64,000 bases of DNA from Halichondria panicea (lineage: Eukaryota; Porifera; Demospongiae; Suberitida; Halichondriidae). Location of the stretch: NCBI RefSeq assembly GCF_963675165.1, contig NC_087381.1, positions 744,001 to 808,000 on the forward strand, read 5' to 3'. Both the position numbers and the translations under genes were made by a program. Of the stretch, positions 38,471-48,300 are shown one piece after another; position 1 is the first letter of the stretch, and each line of letters opens with the position of its first letter. A model generated the notes under the pieces. That model ran no database searches. It was not told the DNA's origin and saw nothing but the letters and a program-made list of their open reading frames with translations.

Positions 38471-39906
38471 CGATTTGCATGTAATGTACGTATATGCATC
38501 AAAAGTCTACATGCACTTGAGCATAAAGGCATTTGACTCGATCCCATCCAATATTCATGAATGTATGTTTTTATTGGCTCCAATGTGCACGTACACATGC
38601 AATGTACATTGTATCTTTCTAGCTACACATGTACATCATGTAGTCACACGCTTTTGTCTTATACACCCTCACACACACATTCAGTGCTGGGATCTCTAAT
38701 GAAGCTAAGATGTTTCTACTGTGGGAGAAAACACTAGGCCTACTGCTGAGACAGATTCGTTATGAAGGTACCAATTCGGACTTGACCCCATCCCATTTCA
38801 GCACGATAGCTGCAAGTATGCTCAGGTACGGAGAGGACAAAGCCTCCGAGGGTCTACTAGGAGCAATCGGGTTCGGGAAGAAGTCTGTCTACAGCTACGA
38901 GTGAGTGTGTGGGTGTGGTGTGGAAGGGAGTGTGTGGGTGTAGTGTGGAAGTGAGTGTGTGCATGGGTGTGGTGTGGAAGGGAACGTGATATAGGTTGCG
39001 TAATTATATATGTATAGGATCTTACGCTTTGGGATTGATATATACTGTGTGTATTAATTATCAATTCTGCATGTATAATTATATCTAGGTATCGCATTAT
39101 ACAATGTTTTGCGAGTATCAAACATAACTTTTGCAACTTTGCGAGTGCTAATGTCTTCGCAAAACGCAAATACCTATAATTATATACAGTTGTACTATAA
39201 TACTGGTATGACATCACGGCAATTCTTGCCAGATTGCAAAGTGAGTATTACTTTCTGCTTCAGGATTTGGTTCATTTGCAAAGGTTTTTCACTCACAAAA
39301 CATTGTAGTAATAGGGCATACTAATTATGGCCTTACTCACATGCGTGTACATATTCATGAGCTATAGGGCATATAATTATGATCTGAAATGCCTCTCTCT
39401 ATAAGCTTTCAAAAAAATGTATCGGACCAACGGAACTAAAGTTATGGTCGTTAAAAGATGCTCTATTACGCTACGTATTCTTATATTATTGATTTCAGAT
39501 GTCTCCTCTTTTCCTCTGCAGATTTCGACTCATCTCTCGAGCGATGGCTGCCTTCCTCCATTGTCAGATGCCTGTAGATCAATCACAGACCACTCAGCTC
39601 AGGGTCGTACCCAACGCCCCTGGGCATGTGCGAGACACCCTCAAGGGTCAAACAAATACACCGTCTACACCACTGTTCTCTAGTAAAACACCCACTAAAC
39701 AAGCCGAACAAACTCTCAATAGTCTAGAAAGTTTAATTGCCAACAAGAATTATCAACACCTAAAAGAGCACATTATTTATAGTCGAGACTTTGTTAAGGA
39801 TCCTTCGCATTGTGTTATGGATTCTAATAAACTTTTAATGCATCTGTGCACTGCTTTGTATGATAGTTATCGGTTTTTAGACTTGATGAAAGTTTTGGAA
39901 GTATGA
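13656..39906 (+). CDS. EPG5: EPG5 orthologue (ectopic P-granules autophagy tether), 51 exons, 2,723 aa
   Basis: EPG5 is a large cytosolic tether and Rab7 effector that helps autophagosomes fuse with late endosomes/lysosomes by binding LC3 and the STX17-SNAP29-VAMP SNARE complex. Collinear family matches run end to end: basic N-terminus [59 protein letters not shown], ending [11 protein letters not shown] and RAMAAFL. Human EPG5 is about 2,580 aa. Exons: 13656-13710, 13772-13806, 14899-15619, 16663-16772, 17006-17170, 17368-17490, 17802-17922, 18431-18576, 18901-19063, 19199-19325, 19452-19566, 19868-19988, 20169-20319, 20812-21000, 21344-21555, 22291-22442, 22949-23089, 24212-24376, 24490-24612, 24856-25015, 25346-25523, 25702-25842, 26190-26310, 27120-27205, 27326-27434, 27762-27866, 28092-28229, 28555-28721, 28808-28996, 29250-29373, 29729-29870, 29982-30156, 30380-30548, 30854-31028, 31187-31320, 31581-31775, 31841-31972, 32190-32271, 33302-33592, 34405-34495, 34732-34826, 35412-35676, 35941-36049, 36159-36223, 36446-36535, 36613-36673, 37025-37169, 37444-37617, 38042-38369, 38685-38900, 39522-39906. 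All phases agree and no stop interrupts. Uncertain points: the acceptor of exon 24 (27120 or 27126), the donor of exon 12, and weak donors GTCCGT (34827) and GTCAGT (37618). Confidence 0.96.
13921..14112. repeat. Minisatellite, 4 x 48 bp
   Basis: Four near-identical 48-bp units beginning gtaccctagtaaccagtagg, starting at 13921, 13969, 14017 and 14065, in EPG5 intron 2. Because 48 is a multiple of three the array stays open as a 16-residue repeat, but nothing suggests translation. Confidence 0.97.
14265..14510. mobile_element. Foldback element with ~45-bp inverted ends
   Basis: The left arm gaggaggtccgacaaccgtg (from about 14272) is mirrored by cacggttgtcggacctcctc (to about 14507). Both arms run on through a gcgccta/taggcgc motif and an aacattaatg-like stretch. 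In EPG5 intron 2, non-coding. Confidence 0.85.
15124..15290 (+). repeat. Degenerate coding repeat in EPG5 exon 3
   Basis: The exon encodes repeated [11 protein letters not shown]-type units, roughly 8-9 codons each, in the acidic, poorly conserved N-terminal region. The frame is kept throughout. Likely a disordered linker that varies in length. Confidence 0.8.
15700..16345. mobile_element. Foldback element, attggaacatttctaag family
   Basis: The left part has gagattggaacatttctaag (about 15733). The right part has the inverted form tagaaatgttccaatcttga (about 16311). A close relative of the palindrome at 47411-48003, which shares the same landmarks including a tttccatgg core. In EPG5 intron 3. 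Confidence 0.75.
16510..16662. repeat. CA-rich minisatellite at the EPG5 exon 4 acceptor
   Basis: Repeats of cacccacgccatccgcacac with cacactcaca spacers run directly into the splice acceptor cacacag at 16662, so the array replaces a normal polypyrimidine tract. Confidence 0.85.
17172..17270. repeat. (GT)n tract following the EPG5 exon 5 donor
   Basis: GT-rich run that begins within the donor sequence gtacgtgtgtgtgtg. Confidence 0.9.
17549..17763. mobile_element. taccgtatagcggg-family MITE (gggtaa...ttaccc subtype)
   Basis: The left end ataccgtatagcgggtaatt and gtggggtaa are mirrored by ttaccccacgaattacccgc and tatacagta. About 215 bp in EPG5 intron 6. Its interior (ctccacgaaat, gtgggcgtggcttaccgg) matches the longer copy at 62003-62369 in opposite orientation. 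Confidence 0.85.
18018..18311. mobile_element. Inverted-repeat element, tgccataacttgaa family
   Basis: Same arms and interior as the element at 5190-5655, including ttccgtggatccaatgtcaa and ctttctaagctttcagaaaa. In EPG5 intron 7. Confidence 0.8.
18577..18695. repeat. Short tandem repeat, ~21-22 bp unit, about 5 copies
   Basis: Imperfect repeats of ctttgatgtagtctatgaac start right at the EPG5 exon 8 donor. A related three-unit array lies at 31985-32075 (tttgatgt.gtt core). Confidence 0.85.
19735..19867. repeat. (CA)n tract forming the exon 12 acceptor region
   Basis: CA/CCCA repeats running into acceptor cacacag at 19867. The Thr-His and Val-Cys open frames across it are artefacts. Confidence 0.95.
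20481..20712. mobile_element. taccgtatagcg-family MITE (gcgaaat subtype)
   Basis: The left end ataccgtatagcgtgaaatt mirrors the right end aaatttcgcgctatacggta. In EPG5 intron 13. The copy at 60754-60992 is its closest relative, sharing the tcgtgggttagcaatcctac interior with few changes. Confidence 0.87.
21610..21706. mobile_element. Truncated taccgtatagcggg-family MITE
   Basis: Only the right portion is recognisable: cttttataccctcgaaatat followed by a degenerate end. In EPG5 intron 15. Confidence 0.6.
21720..21855. mobile_element. Short palindromic MITE (136 bp)
   Basis: The left arm gttagacactgtttaggaag is mirrored by cttcctaaacagtgtctaag. The arms run about 45 nt with few mismatches, through an atgatttagaag / cttctaaatcat segment. 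In EPG5 intron 15. Confidence 0.88.
22857..22948. repeat. (CA)n tract at the EPG5 exon 17 acceptor
   Basis: Pure CA run of about 58 nt, then CCACACA variants, ending in the acceptor cacacag. Confidence 0.95.
23098..23928. mobile_element. Large foldback element with minisatellite arms
   Basis: Begins 9 nt after the EPG5 exon 17 donor. Outer ends gctatggggtgccatttgtg and its mirror ggcaccccatagctagc are followed inward by about 40 matching nt. Each arm is then a tandem array of ~19-22-bp units: aactgagggtatttagcaaa on the left (23160-23420), ctaaataccctcagttgttt on the right (23606-23870). A unique spacer of about 180 bp separates the arms. No ORF of note. Confidence 0.92.
23937..24120. mobile_element. 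taccgtatag-family MITE, right end degraded
   Basis: Left end ataccgtatagtgggtaatt. The right side keeps cacgaaaaccatgaaaatta but not the terminal motif. Directly follows the foldback element in EPG5 intron 17. Confidence 0.7.
25860..26160. mobile_element. MITE, taccgtattactagaat family
   Basis: Left end taccgtattactagaatatt and ttttgctggtgaaaaac; right end near cgcaaaacattctac and attaatacggta. In EPG5 intron 22. Confidence 0.8.
26463..27117. repeat. ~650-bp dispersed repeat, copy 1 (EPG5 intron 23)
   Basis: Closely similar, by eye around 90%, to 33736-34403. Shared landmarks in order: caagccacaaaacgcctaac, gatacacccagatagaggaa, tcacacccggactccgcatg, tggcaatgacgggtttggtg, tccatccaacccagttagcc. 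Both copies are bounded by CA repeats and end just upstream of an EPG5 exon. Confidence 0.92.
29022..29195. mobile_element. taccgtatagcggg-family MITE (cagctcaggatagtga subtype)
   Basis: Ends tatcgtatagcggtaatttt and aataacccgctatacggtat; interior tacagctcaggatagtgacg. In EPG5 intron 29. Sister copy at 30205-30333. Confidence 0.83.
29414..29648. mobile_element. MITE, taccgtattactagaat family
   Basis: Carries attactagaatattttgctg and ttgcgaatgagcca on the left, and gatgctcgcccaaaatttta on the right. In EPG5 intron 30. Confidence 0.72.
30205..30333. mobile_element. taccgtatagcggg-family MITE (cagctcaggatagtga subtype)
   Basis: Ends aaccgtatagtgggttattt and aaaataatccgctatacagt. Same interior as 29022-29195 with an internal deletion. 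Its right end is about 47 nt upstream of EPG5 exon 33. Confidence 0.83.
32352..32975 (-). CDS. Putative type II membrane coiled-coil protein nested in EPG5 intron 38 (207-codon ORF)
   Basis: Lies on the opposite strand, wholly inside the 1,030-nt intron 32272-33301. Family not recognised. The first ATG gives a short basic N-terminus, a hydrophobic segment at about 10-36 ([20 protein letters not shown]...) and then a Leu/Asn/Gln heptad region at about 45-80, as in type II membrane proteins with a trimerising stalk. Sequons NSS and NLT lie on the presumed outer side. [11 protein letters not shown] resembles the start of a collagen-like Gly-X-Y stretch. The 3' end is uncertain. A GTAAGG donor motif (plus-strand 32475-32480) could splice the ORF onward. 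Alternatively, the 7-G run at 32514-32520 is a likely indel site, and one base less would end the protein about ten residues later. The last ~40 codons of the raw ORF look non-coding. Confidence 0.5.
   Translation of the reverse strand: MYSTKMGSNVKIIGISVAAFVLLTISMFGSLFFAVWNLHGLSIAQSVSLKDVNQNQMTELQNLKSENANLQNQISELRGFVGANPHPHSSDEATVMDTLKRLTRQSNSSQSATDLLADALAELIEKKLYTIMDCARDDADNLTDCSLKPGPKGGTRDALLHFSDMVRIEMSIIQCTCYIHCPLQFTLVLGGLHTCTSNLTLAKFAYV
33139..33266. mobile_element. Short MITE, tactagaat/tactacaat family
   Basis: ttttactacaatgttttgtg on the left and tttgcaaaacatatgtagta on the right, with the family interior gctgatttggctcatttgca. Ends about 35 nt before EPG5 exon 39. A left-end fragment of the same family is at 32330-32375 in the same intron. 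Confidence 0.68.
33736..34403. repeat. ~650-bp dispersed repeat, copy 2 (EPG5 intron 39)
   Basis: Second copy of the unit at 26463-27117, in the same orientation. Its last segment is a CA tract that serves as the acceptor of exon 40. Confidence 0.92.
34935..35293. repeat. Tandem array, ~79-bp unit, about 4.6 copies
   Basis: Units start at 34935, 35012, 35091, 35170 and 35249 and carry agagggtggcctgctaacac and ggagactttggggcc. Single diverged copies lie at about 14508-14545, 16815-16890 (inverted), 30638-30728 and 49890-49960, so this is a local expansion of a dispersed repeat. In EPG5 intron 41. Confidence 0.95.
37383..37443. repeat. (CA)n tract at the EPG5 exon 48 acceptor
   Basis: CA repeats running into the acceptor cacacag at 37443. 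Confidence 0.9.
38384..38467. repeat. (GT)n microsatellite in EPG5 intron 49
   Basis: About 80 nt of GT starting 15 nt after the exon 49 donor. The Thr-His ORF on the minus strand is an artefact. Confidence 0.95.
39087..39312. mobile_element. MITE, taccgtattactagaat family
   Basis: Left tatacaatgttttgcgagta, right ttcatttgcaaaggtttttc and caaaacattgtagtaata. In the last EPG5 intron. Confidence 0.72.
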
Positions 39907-40343
39907 TTAATTTATGTGTGTTTGTGTTCTGCACTGTGTTAAAATTAAGACTGAATAATAATTATTTCCACATAATTATAGAGAGCACTATATAATTATA
40001 AGTGCAAACCCTCGGCTTAACAGACCATGCATGCCGATGATGCATACAGATCAATCGTGCTGGGATCGAGTGCATGATAGATATACATGCCAATACGGTA
40101 AATGCAGTAATAATTTATACTAGTGTTCAAGCTGGCGCTGTGCTAATTAATGCCTCTCGCCATGTTTTTGCTTTCGCTCAAAAATATTAGAGTGTTATAG
40201 AAAGGTTAATAATTTGCAATAATTATGATTTCAAATTGACAAAATAGGTGTTAGCAATTGAATGAACATTAAACACAGTAACGAATAATATACAAATTGA
40301 AAATAATGTATATAGAAAAGGTTGGTTTGTGGCTTACCTGGAC

Positions 40344-40908
40344 GTACAGTACTTTTCGAATCATTCAAAGTTGAATGTTGAAGTGAGTACTCACCACTAA
40401 ACCACAACAAAGCTGATCTCATGATTATGATCTGCCCACAAGCTTCATAATTATGTACAAATGTATGTGTATCTTTGCTTGAACTTCTCCTAAGTAAGTG
40501 CCTAGATTTTCAAAGGGTATATTTGTATATATAGCACTAGCTGTACGGATTCAACATAGGATGAGGACCATGCATGCATGCCTTTGCTACTTTGGCTCGA
40601 CATCTCCACTTCTCCCGAACAAATTAATGCTCTATTCTTTTACAGTACTTTTGCTGATGTACATTAATTCTCTTACTTGGTTTGCTTAAGTAGTGTAGCA
40701 ACACTCTGCACCTCAAGTCATTTGAATATGCATCTATAGATGAATTAACACCCACACATGTAGTCAGTGCTGTGTATTATCATGCATGCCATGGGCATCA
40801 TCACGCTGACAGGCTGTGACAGCCACCTACAGTTGTATCAGCTTTGTGGTTTAGTACTCACTTCAACATTCAACTTTGAATGATTCACCTACTTGAAAAG
40901 TACTGTAC
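40344..40908. mobile_element. Non-autonomous element with ~70-bp terminal inverted repeats
   Basis: The left arm gtacagtacttttcgaatca is mirrored at the right by tacttgaaaagtactgtac. The arms continue through cattcaaagttgaatgttga and a ggtttagt/actaaacc motif to agctttg. 565 bp, no transposase. Confidence 0.88.
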
Positions 40909-41248
40909 CTCAACAAAGAAGAAAATTGATTCTGATTCTGCAAAATGGATTCTCTTACACATATTGAGCGCGCATGCGCATTAGATCTACATCCAAGAAT
41001 ATTTAGGCCGGGCCGGGTCTGCAAGTTCAGTACGTGTTAGTGTCTATTCATAGTATCAACTTTTGATGACTATAATTATAGTCTCAGCTCATGATCAGCC
41101 GCACCGTCATGCATGCATGAGCATTGCCTAGCGCCTGTTCTTATCTTAGATAGAAAATCATGTAGCAGTGCAAAGTACAGAACAATAGCCAATCAGGTTG
41201 CAGGATTTTGGCGCATGTCTACTGTACGTAGTCTACATAACCATCCTA

Positions 41249-42788
41249 GATCCTAGCATAGATGATACAGTACTGACGTGGATGTGAAACGGCCTAGTAT
41301 CCGGAGGGGTCCACGGGAATTGTCTGAAGCTATCATCGTAACGAGCAGATTATGTTAGAAACCCTGTAACTGTCATGTTTATATAGCAACCAGAGCGTAG
41401 TAAACAGTGTTCCGTGTCTGAAAACTGGTGAAAATGACCGGCACACATTGATACTTGCAGTGGGCTTGTAGGTAAGACTAGTTCTCTAAGCTCATGGGAG
41501 AATATCATATTTTAGCATAAATTTTCCTGTAAAAATACTTTGTGTGAGATTTTTGGCTTGGACAGTAAATATTCAGGTTACCATTCAGTAGTAATACTTG
41601 AAGTACACTGTAAACTATGAGGAGAATCTATGTTTGACAACTGTTATGAAAGTTTAAGTGCTATAGAAAGGGCTAAAGCATGAGTTAGTTGCACTTTTTG
41701 CGTGAGATTATTTCTAAACCTGTTGAACCTACTTTTTGCATATTTAGTTGATGAAAACCTTCGTGTATTGATGCAGCAGGAGAATCTATTAACTAAGCAT
41801 ACAGTAAAGTTATTGGAAAAATACAGCCTCAAGAAAAATATGTAAAATCCATGTACATGTTAAACAAAAATTAATGCTACGTTCTTATTACAACTACATT
41901 GTCTACAATTATATGATTTCTATCAATAAGTTCACACGTACATGTACATGTCATTCCCAAATTGCAGTGTTGTCTTTCGCTGAGCTAAGATATCAATTGG
42001 CAAATGTTAGCTAATTATACTATCAAGTGAAATTTATCCCAGGACCTACTCGAGTGCTACTTCTCTAGGCAACACCATCGGTGAAGACAGCAATTAACGT
42101 CCAACCTCTTTTCAAGTGCCGTGTATCTACACTTGTATAGGAATTTCGAACCGGCAAGTTGGAATGTGTCTCTCTCACAGCCACTTCGTAAACGATCAAG
42201 AAACAGTTTATCGTGTACTATAAATTAATACTCTCAGACTATTATAAAATTATATTATCATAATTATCATGCATGTACACGTATACAGATCATCAACAAT
42301 TTTCACTCGTTTGCTTATCTCATGCTAGTGTTATGAGTCAGCCACGCTTCTTTTGATCTACATGCATGCTACCAACATTGAGTGACTTGCTTTTGGATAT
42401 AATTACATGGGTACACGGGTAGATCTACTATAAAATAATAATTAATATCATCTTGCACTGGACTGTACTTCCTCTACTCATTCTACCTCCTCACAGTCAC
42501 TACTACTGTCTTCGCTTAATACACTTGCAGCATCAATATCCTCTCTGTTAATGCATATCGCATAGATTCTCTTTTATCTGTCTCTGGCCAGTTCTGCCAA
42601 CTCACTTACACAGCTGCTTGGTATAACCTCGATAATTCCCTCGGCGTTTATTTGGATCAAATTGCCTAATTTACGGAAACTAGTAAATTACCTCGGATAT
42701 GCCCGTTACTATGATAGCTTCAAGCAGAATACCGGAATCCGGAAACGTTTCACATCCACGTCAGTACTGTATCATCTATGATCCTAGC
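41249..42788. mobile_element. 1.5-kb unit bounded by ~42-bp inverted repeats
   Basis: The left arm agatgatacagtactgacgt is mirrored by acgtcagtactgtatcatct, and both arms extend through tggatgtgaaacg. The interior is AT-rich without a recognisable ORF. The right end lies immediately before the receptor start codon. Confidence 0.8.
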
Positions 42789-42817
42789 AACCGTTGTAAA
42801 AGAGACAAAAAAAAATT

Positions 42818-45305
42818 ATGGCGAGTGCACTAAGCTGGCTGGTTTTGGCTGCTCTAATAACTCTGGGCTCCTCTACACATTGTGAGTTTAATTAATTATC
42901 AGTATAAAGCTTGACTTAGCTATATAATTATTGTATTAGCAGAGTTTTGCGCTACAGTAAAATTCAAGGCACTATCTAATTCCAAATATAAAGCTGCGCT
43001 TGTGTTGACAATCATATTAATTTCCCAAAAGAAGTGAACCATTTGTTGGGCGGAGTCCAACCAACGCTGCGCTCATGGTTGGGTACCAGTACATTTGTTT
43101 TACTGCAAGAAATGTGCAGCCCAATCAGATAGCTGCGTTCAAGTGGGAAACCTTACAGCTCAATTTAGCTGACAAGCTGGGTCACTGTATTTCTCCAGAA
43201 AATGCAGAAAACAGCTCCTGCTGCTGGATATCTATAGGCTACTAGAAAAGAAGCATAGTCTATCTTAGCATCTATATGAATGAAGTTTGAACAGTAGCAT
43301 CTTTGTTAATTGGGACTTGTCTTTGTTTGTTTTGTTCAGCTAACAATAAGGACAAAACCTCTGTTATAATTATGTGCATTATTTGGTCTCGAAAAGATTC
43401 TTCAGAAGCCTTGTGGTAGTCTTATAGCTGGTTGTACCTCTCCTTGTGCTAGATGTCTGAACTGAAAAGTTTATTTTTGCCTGTACTAAATCTTAGGCTA
43501 CAGTATTCTTTTACTTTCTCTAAGAGTTCTGGGGTCTTTCTTGAATTCCAAAGCAACTATAGCTCAGCTAGCTAGCTGGACAATAGCATCCCAGATAGCT
43601 AATTGTCCTGAGCCATGCGGTTGTCAGCCACTTAAGATTAAATAATAATTTTTATTCATACTCGGTTTCAAGTACAAGTCGAACTTACTGCTACGTGTAG
43701 TGTACTGATACCCAACCCAGAGCGCAGCGTTGGTTGAACTCTGCCCAACTAGTGAACCATAGCTTCCTAAAGTGTTGCCTTAGCCTTAAAAATGAGTTTT
43801 TTAGCATAATTATAATGAGTTTATTTGTGTGTATGTTGCTGTATACGAGATTACCATAAGACATTGACCCTACAAATATTAACCTCCTTCACACTCTCGT
43901 TAATCCGGTTACTCTTGGAAACAGTGCAGCTTGGCCGGAATAGCAAGGTGGCTGTATTTCAGCAAATAGCCTCGGCTTAAAAACAACCTTACCTCGAATC
44001 TAATAACTATTTGCGGTTCTTGTCTCGAGGATAATGAAGGAATTCTGCTCTCTCTCTATTTAAGTTTTATCGGCCAAACCACACCCAAAGCGTCATATCT
44101 GGCCATATAATAAAATTACATTGTAAACTTAGTTCGGCCAGGGGCGTAGCCAGGATTTTGAGGAAGGGGTGCTTTCACTGAAGAAAGAGGGCGCAAAGCG
44201 CCCGATTTTTAGCTGCGCAGTGTCGAAATTTGGTTAACCGGAAGCCACACCTCTTATTTATGATGCCGTAATTAATGGTTGGGCGTGGCCCAATCTTCTT
44301 TTTGCATAGAGAAGCCTATTTAGCTACGAAAGAGAACTACCGTAAAAACTCAATTTAAAGCGACACTTTTAAATAATTACGTTTTGCAAAAGTATACGGT
44401 TTTAATGTACACAAAAAAATGAATTTATATGGTGCTATATGGGCGAAATGCCAAGTGTCGCCTTAAATCGAGGTTTACGGTAGTCTATAGATCTAAAGCT
44501 GACAGTTTAAAGACCAATTCGTTTTGCTTGTATACTATTATATAGCTAGCTAACTGCAGCAAGATCTGGAAGAGAAGGGGGTGCTCAGCTAGACAATCAG
44601 GTACACTTTGTGTACAATCTCAGATAGAAAGGGGGTGCTTGAGCACCATGAGTCCGGCCTCCCCTGGCTACGCCCCTGGTTCCAGCACTGGCCAGTAGCT
44701 ATACGGAATAGCGAGTGGCCGTCTTCTGTTCAGGGTGGTATATCGAGGTGGCTGTACTTCAGAGAATCCGAATAGCGATAGTCTACTGTATTTTCTTTCG
44801 GATAGAGTCAGTAGCAGTAGTAGATCTATTATAGTAGTAGACTTTCACCAAGGTGACTATATTGTGGCAAATAATTATATATCAGGAAAAACGCACATTT
44901 GCCACATGCACTCTGCGTCAAAACCACACATTTTTTTACAGTAAAGTACAGCCCAGATGGCCGTGACCCATTCACCGTGGGCCACACCCATCTAAGAGTA
45001 ACCAGCTTCTTAGGTACAATCGTTATTGTACATTGATCTCTTGCTGCATAGCTATGATCACGCCCGTTGACCTGCATGTGGAGGCTTAATTATAGCCATC
45101 TTGTGTTGAAGAGCACCTTCCGTGATTTTGCCGTCAGCTGAGCTAGGAGTCTTTGTACTGTCAAGTATGCCGGCTCCTTTCTAAAAAAAAAGCAACTTGA
45201 AAACCACCTTGAAATCTGTGCATATCTGCATGGGGCTGTATGCTATTAATGCCTCGGTGCGCATAAATTATACGCAAGCGAGATTTACCATTACAGTAGT
45301 GTGTT

Positions 45306-45361
<56 letters not shown>

Positions 45362-48300
45362 TAGACTGCCCAAAATGTTTGTCATGATATAATGTGTGTA
45401 TATTATTGCTAATAGCTAGTAGATGTTATGTAGCTTGACACCTCCACTGCATGAGGCATTAACACTCGCGGTACTTTCATTATTCTATATATCCTACAGC
45501 TATTCTTGGAGACCTGAGGCTAGTAGATGACTTATTATTAACGGACGTCTCCGTTGGCATCGCTCAAATTTATAATGTGGGGCCTAGCTGGGACCTAGTG
45601 TGTGGAATAGATTTCACCCCAGAGAATGCAATTGTGGCTTGTCGTGAACTAGGGTTCTCAGACTACGATCAGTACGGATATACTGGAGCTCTAGGGTGAG
45701 TATCATGCATGCATGTATGCGTGTATGACTAATTTGCATACAGCTGGTGCAATAATGGACAGGGCTGCATCTAAGATTTTAGATCGGGGGGGGGGGGGGC
45801 GAAAATTGGGCAAATGAAAAATGTAGGGGGGGGGTGAAATATCCCCCTCACCCCCCCTCAATGCAGCCCTGATGGGTATTTTATTGCTGGCCATAAAACG
45901 TTTAACAGGAGCAAAGGGGGAGGGAGGGTTAACGGTTTGATTTGGTATGGACAGTGCTGTTATATAGCTAGAGTATTGCTGACTCAGCACTTTACAACCC
46001 TCACAAAAAAACAAGTGTAGCTCCGCTTTGCAGGGTCGCCTGATTCTGGGAAAATTGCTCCACTCTGTACTGCACTCTATCTAGATTGTACTCAGCTTGT
46101 GTCAGTCAGTTAGCTCTATAGCTATGGAGTTTGGCAAAAACGGGGATCGGTGCGTTCTGGCGCAAATCGAAACATTTGGTAGTTTTTTCAAGTTATCACT
46201 GCTCGGACTGGAAGCGACTTGACCTATCCAAGTTTTCGCTGGATAATAGGCCCATGGCCATCTGTTAGTGTATGTAATTAGTTTGAATCAGTCTTGTTTT
46301 GTTTGTGCGTTACACGCCCTTTTACCTGACGCACTTTGATGTCTGATGGAGTTCGGCGACTTACTCTAGCATGCAGCTTTAATAAGTCATAGTACGCATG
46401 CCTAGGAAACTGAAGGTGTGGTCTTCAATGAGTATAAAAGCTAGCTCTAGCTCAGCTAACTTCATAGTGCAGTGCAGGCTCAGCTTCCAGCTATCCAGTA
46501 TAAGTTACAGTAATTAATGTAAAGCTTAAGGGAGGTGCTTGAGCACCCTGAGCCCCTAGCTGGATACGCCACTGTTTAATTTTTATAAGCGCACCCGGAT
46601 AATAGGCGCATAGAGGTCTGCTCTTTTCCCTATATGCATGCGCTTACTAACCACGGTATGCTTTATATAGCCCCGTTTACACGACACCTAATCCGGGTCG
46701 AATCCGGATTGAATCTGGGTCAGATTTTTCTGAGTAGTGGGCATAGTAAAATGACCACTAATTTCATTTGCGCAAACATTGGACTGATAGGAAGCTACAG
46801 GCTTACTCTAGAAACACCCACGAACATGTACAACACCTCAGAATTAGCCCTTTGTGCTTACTCACAGCTAAACCGCTTCTGACACAATCTGAACCACCTC
46901 CAAAGGTGGGTTGGCTAATCCGGATTAGAACCCGGATAAGGGCCATTTACACGAACGCGGTTAGGTTTAATCCGGATTCCAACCCGGATTAAAGGCCTCG
47001 TGTAAACGGGGCTTATGAGTGGGTAAATCCCCTTATTAATTGGTATTTAGCAAGGCCTCTGTCCTTCCGGTAGCAAAACACGTCCTCTTTGAACTTATTT
47101 ATTCAGCCCAAATTTTCCAATTGGATGGTATGTATCCCTGTCCTCTCTATATTGGCTCAGCGTTAATATTGTCATTTCTCCTTATACATGCAGTTTCATT
47201 GAACCATCTAGCCCAACTGGAGGCGCCTTAGCCTCATTTCTGTACAGGGTTGCATGCGTAGGAAATGAGAACAGATTAATTGAGTGCCCTCTTGAGAATG
47301 GTGATGCAACTGAGCAGTGTCCTGCGTCTGAAATTTTAGCCTTGGCCTGCACTGGAAATAAAACAAGTAAGTTGTGACACATGCACGAGTGAGCTTAGAG
47401 AGTAGATTACCACACATTTGTGAGTAGCTGTACTTAAATGTAAATATCTTTCGATTGGAACATTTCTAAGAAATGGTGTTGATACCAATGTGTATAGGTG
47501 AATGACCAAGCTACAACATACTCAAAAGTGTTTCCATGGAAACATAAGGTGGTGGATTTATGGTGATTAATAGAACAACAGCAAATTGTTATAGTGGGTA
47601 ATCGGTTAGAGTAATAAAACAGTAATCTTGATTTATAGACACTGTGAACATATGTAAGACGCATAAAGGGATGGTTAGGATACCTAAACCATTGAACAAT
47701 TATGTGATGAAGTCTAGGACCTTAGCTGTACAAGATTACTGTTTTATTACTCTAACCGATTACCCACTATAACAATTTGTTGTTGTTCTATTAATCACCA
47801 CAAACCCACCACCTTATGTTTCCATGGAAACATTTTTGAGTATGTTGTAGCTTGGTCATTCACCTACACATTAATGTGTAGGTGAATGACCAAGCTACAA
47901 CATAATTATATTGTGCTGATACCAATATTGGTATCAGCACAATTTCTTAGAAATGTTCCAATCGAAAGATATTTACATTTAAGTACAGCTACTCACAAAT
48001 TTGTGGTACAGTAGAACCTCGATTATCCGGACACCTTGGTTCCAGAAGCAGGCCGGATAAGTGAATATGCTGGATAATCGAATAGATAAACCACGCCTTG
48101 ATCCACCCACTTTATTGATGAACAGCAGTGCCACATGTTGTCTGCGCATGCGCAAAAGAAAAGCAGGCATGTCTCCATGGTAACAGCTGCAACGCGCATG
48201 CGCATTTGAGGGACACGCCCATTTTCTGAATTATGTAATCTGATTAAAAAGAAAACTGCCAAGCCGGATAATCGAGGTTCCGGATAATCGAGGGCCGGAT

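Larger units (their letters stand above)
39907..42817. other. Intergenic region between EPG5 and the SRCR/CCP receptor gene
   Basis: No coding exon I can support. It holds two elements with inverted ends (40344-40908 and 41249-42788). The second ends about 30 nt before the receptor's ATG, so it must overlap the receptor's promoter or 5' UTR. No canonical AATAAA was found close to the EPG5 stop. Confidence 0.5.
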
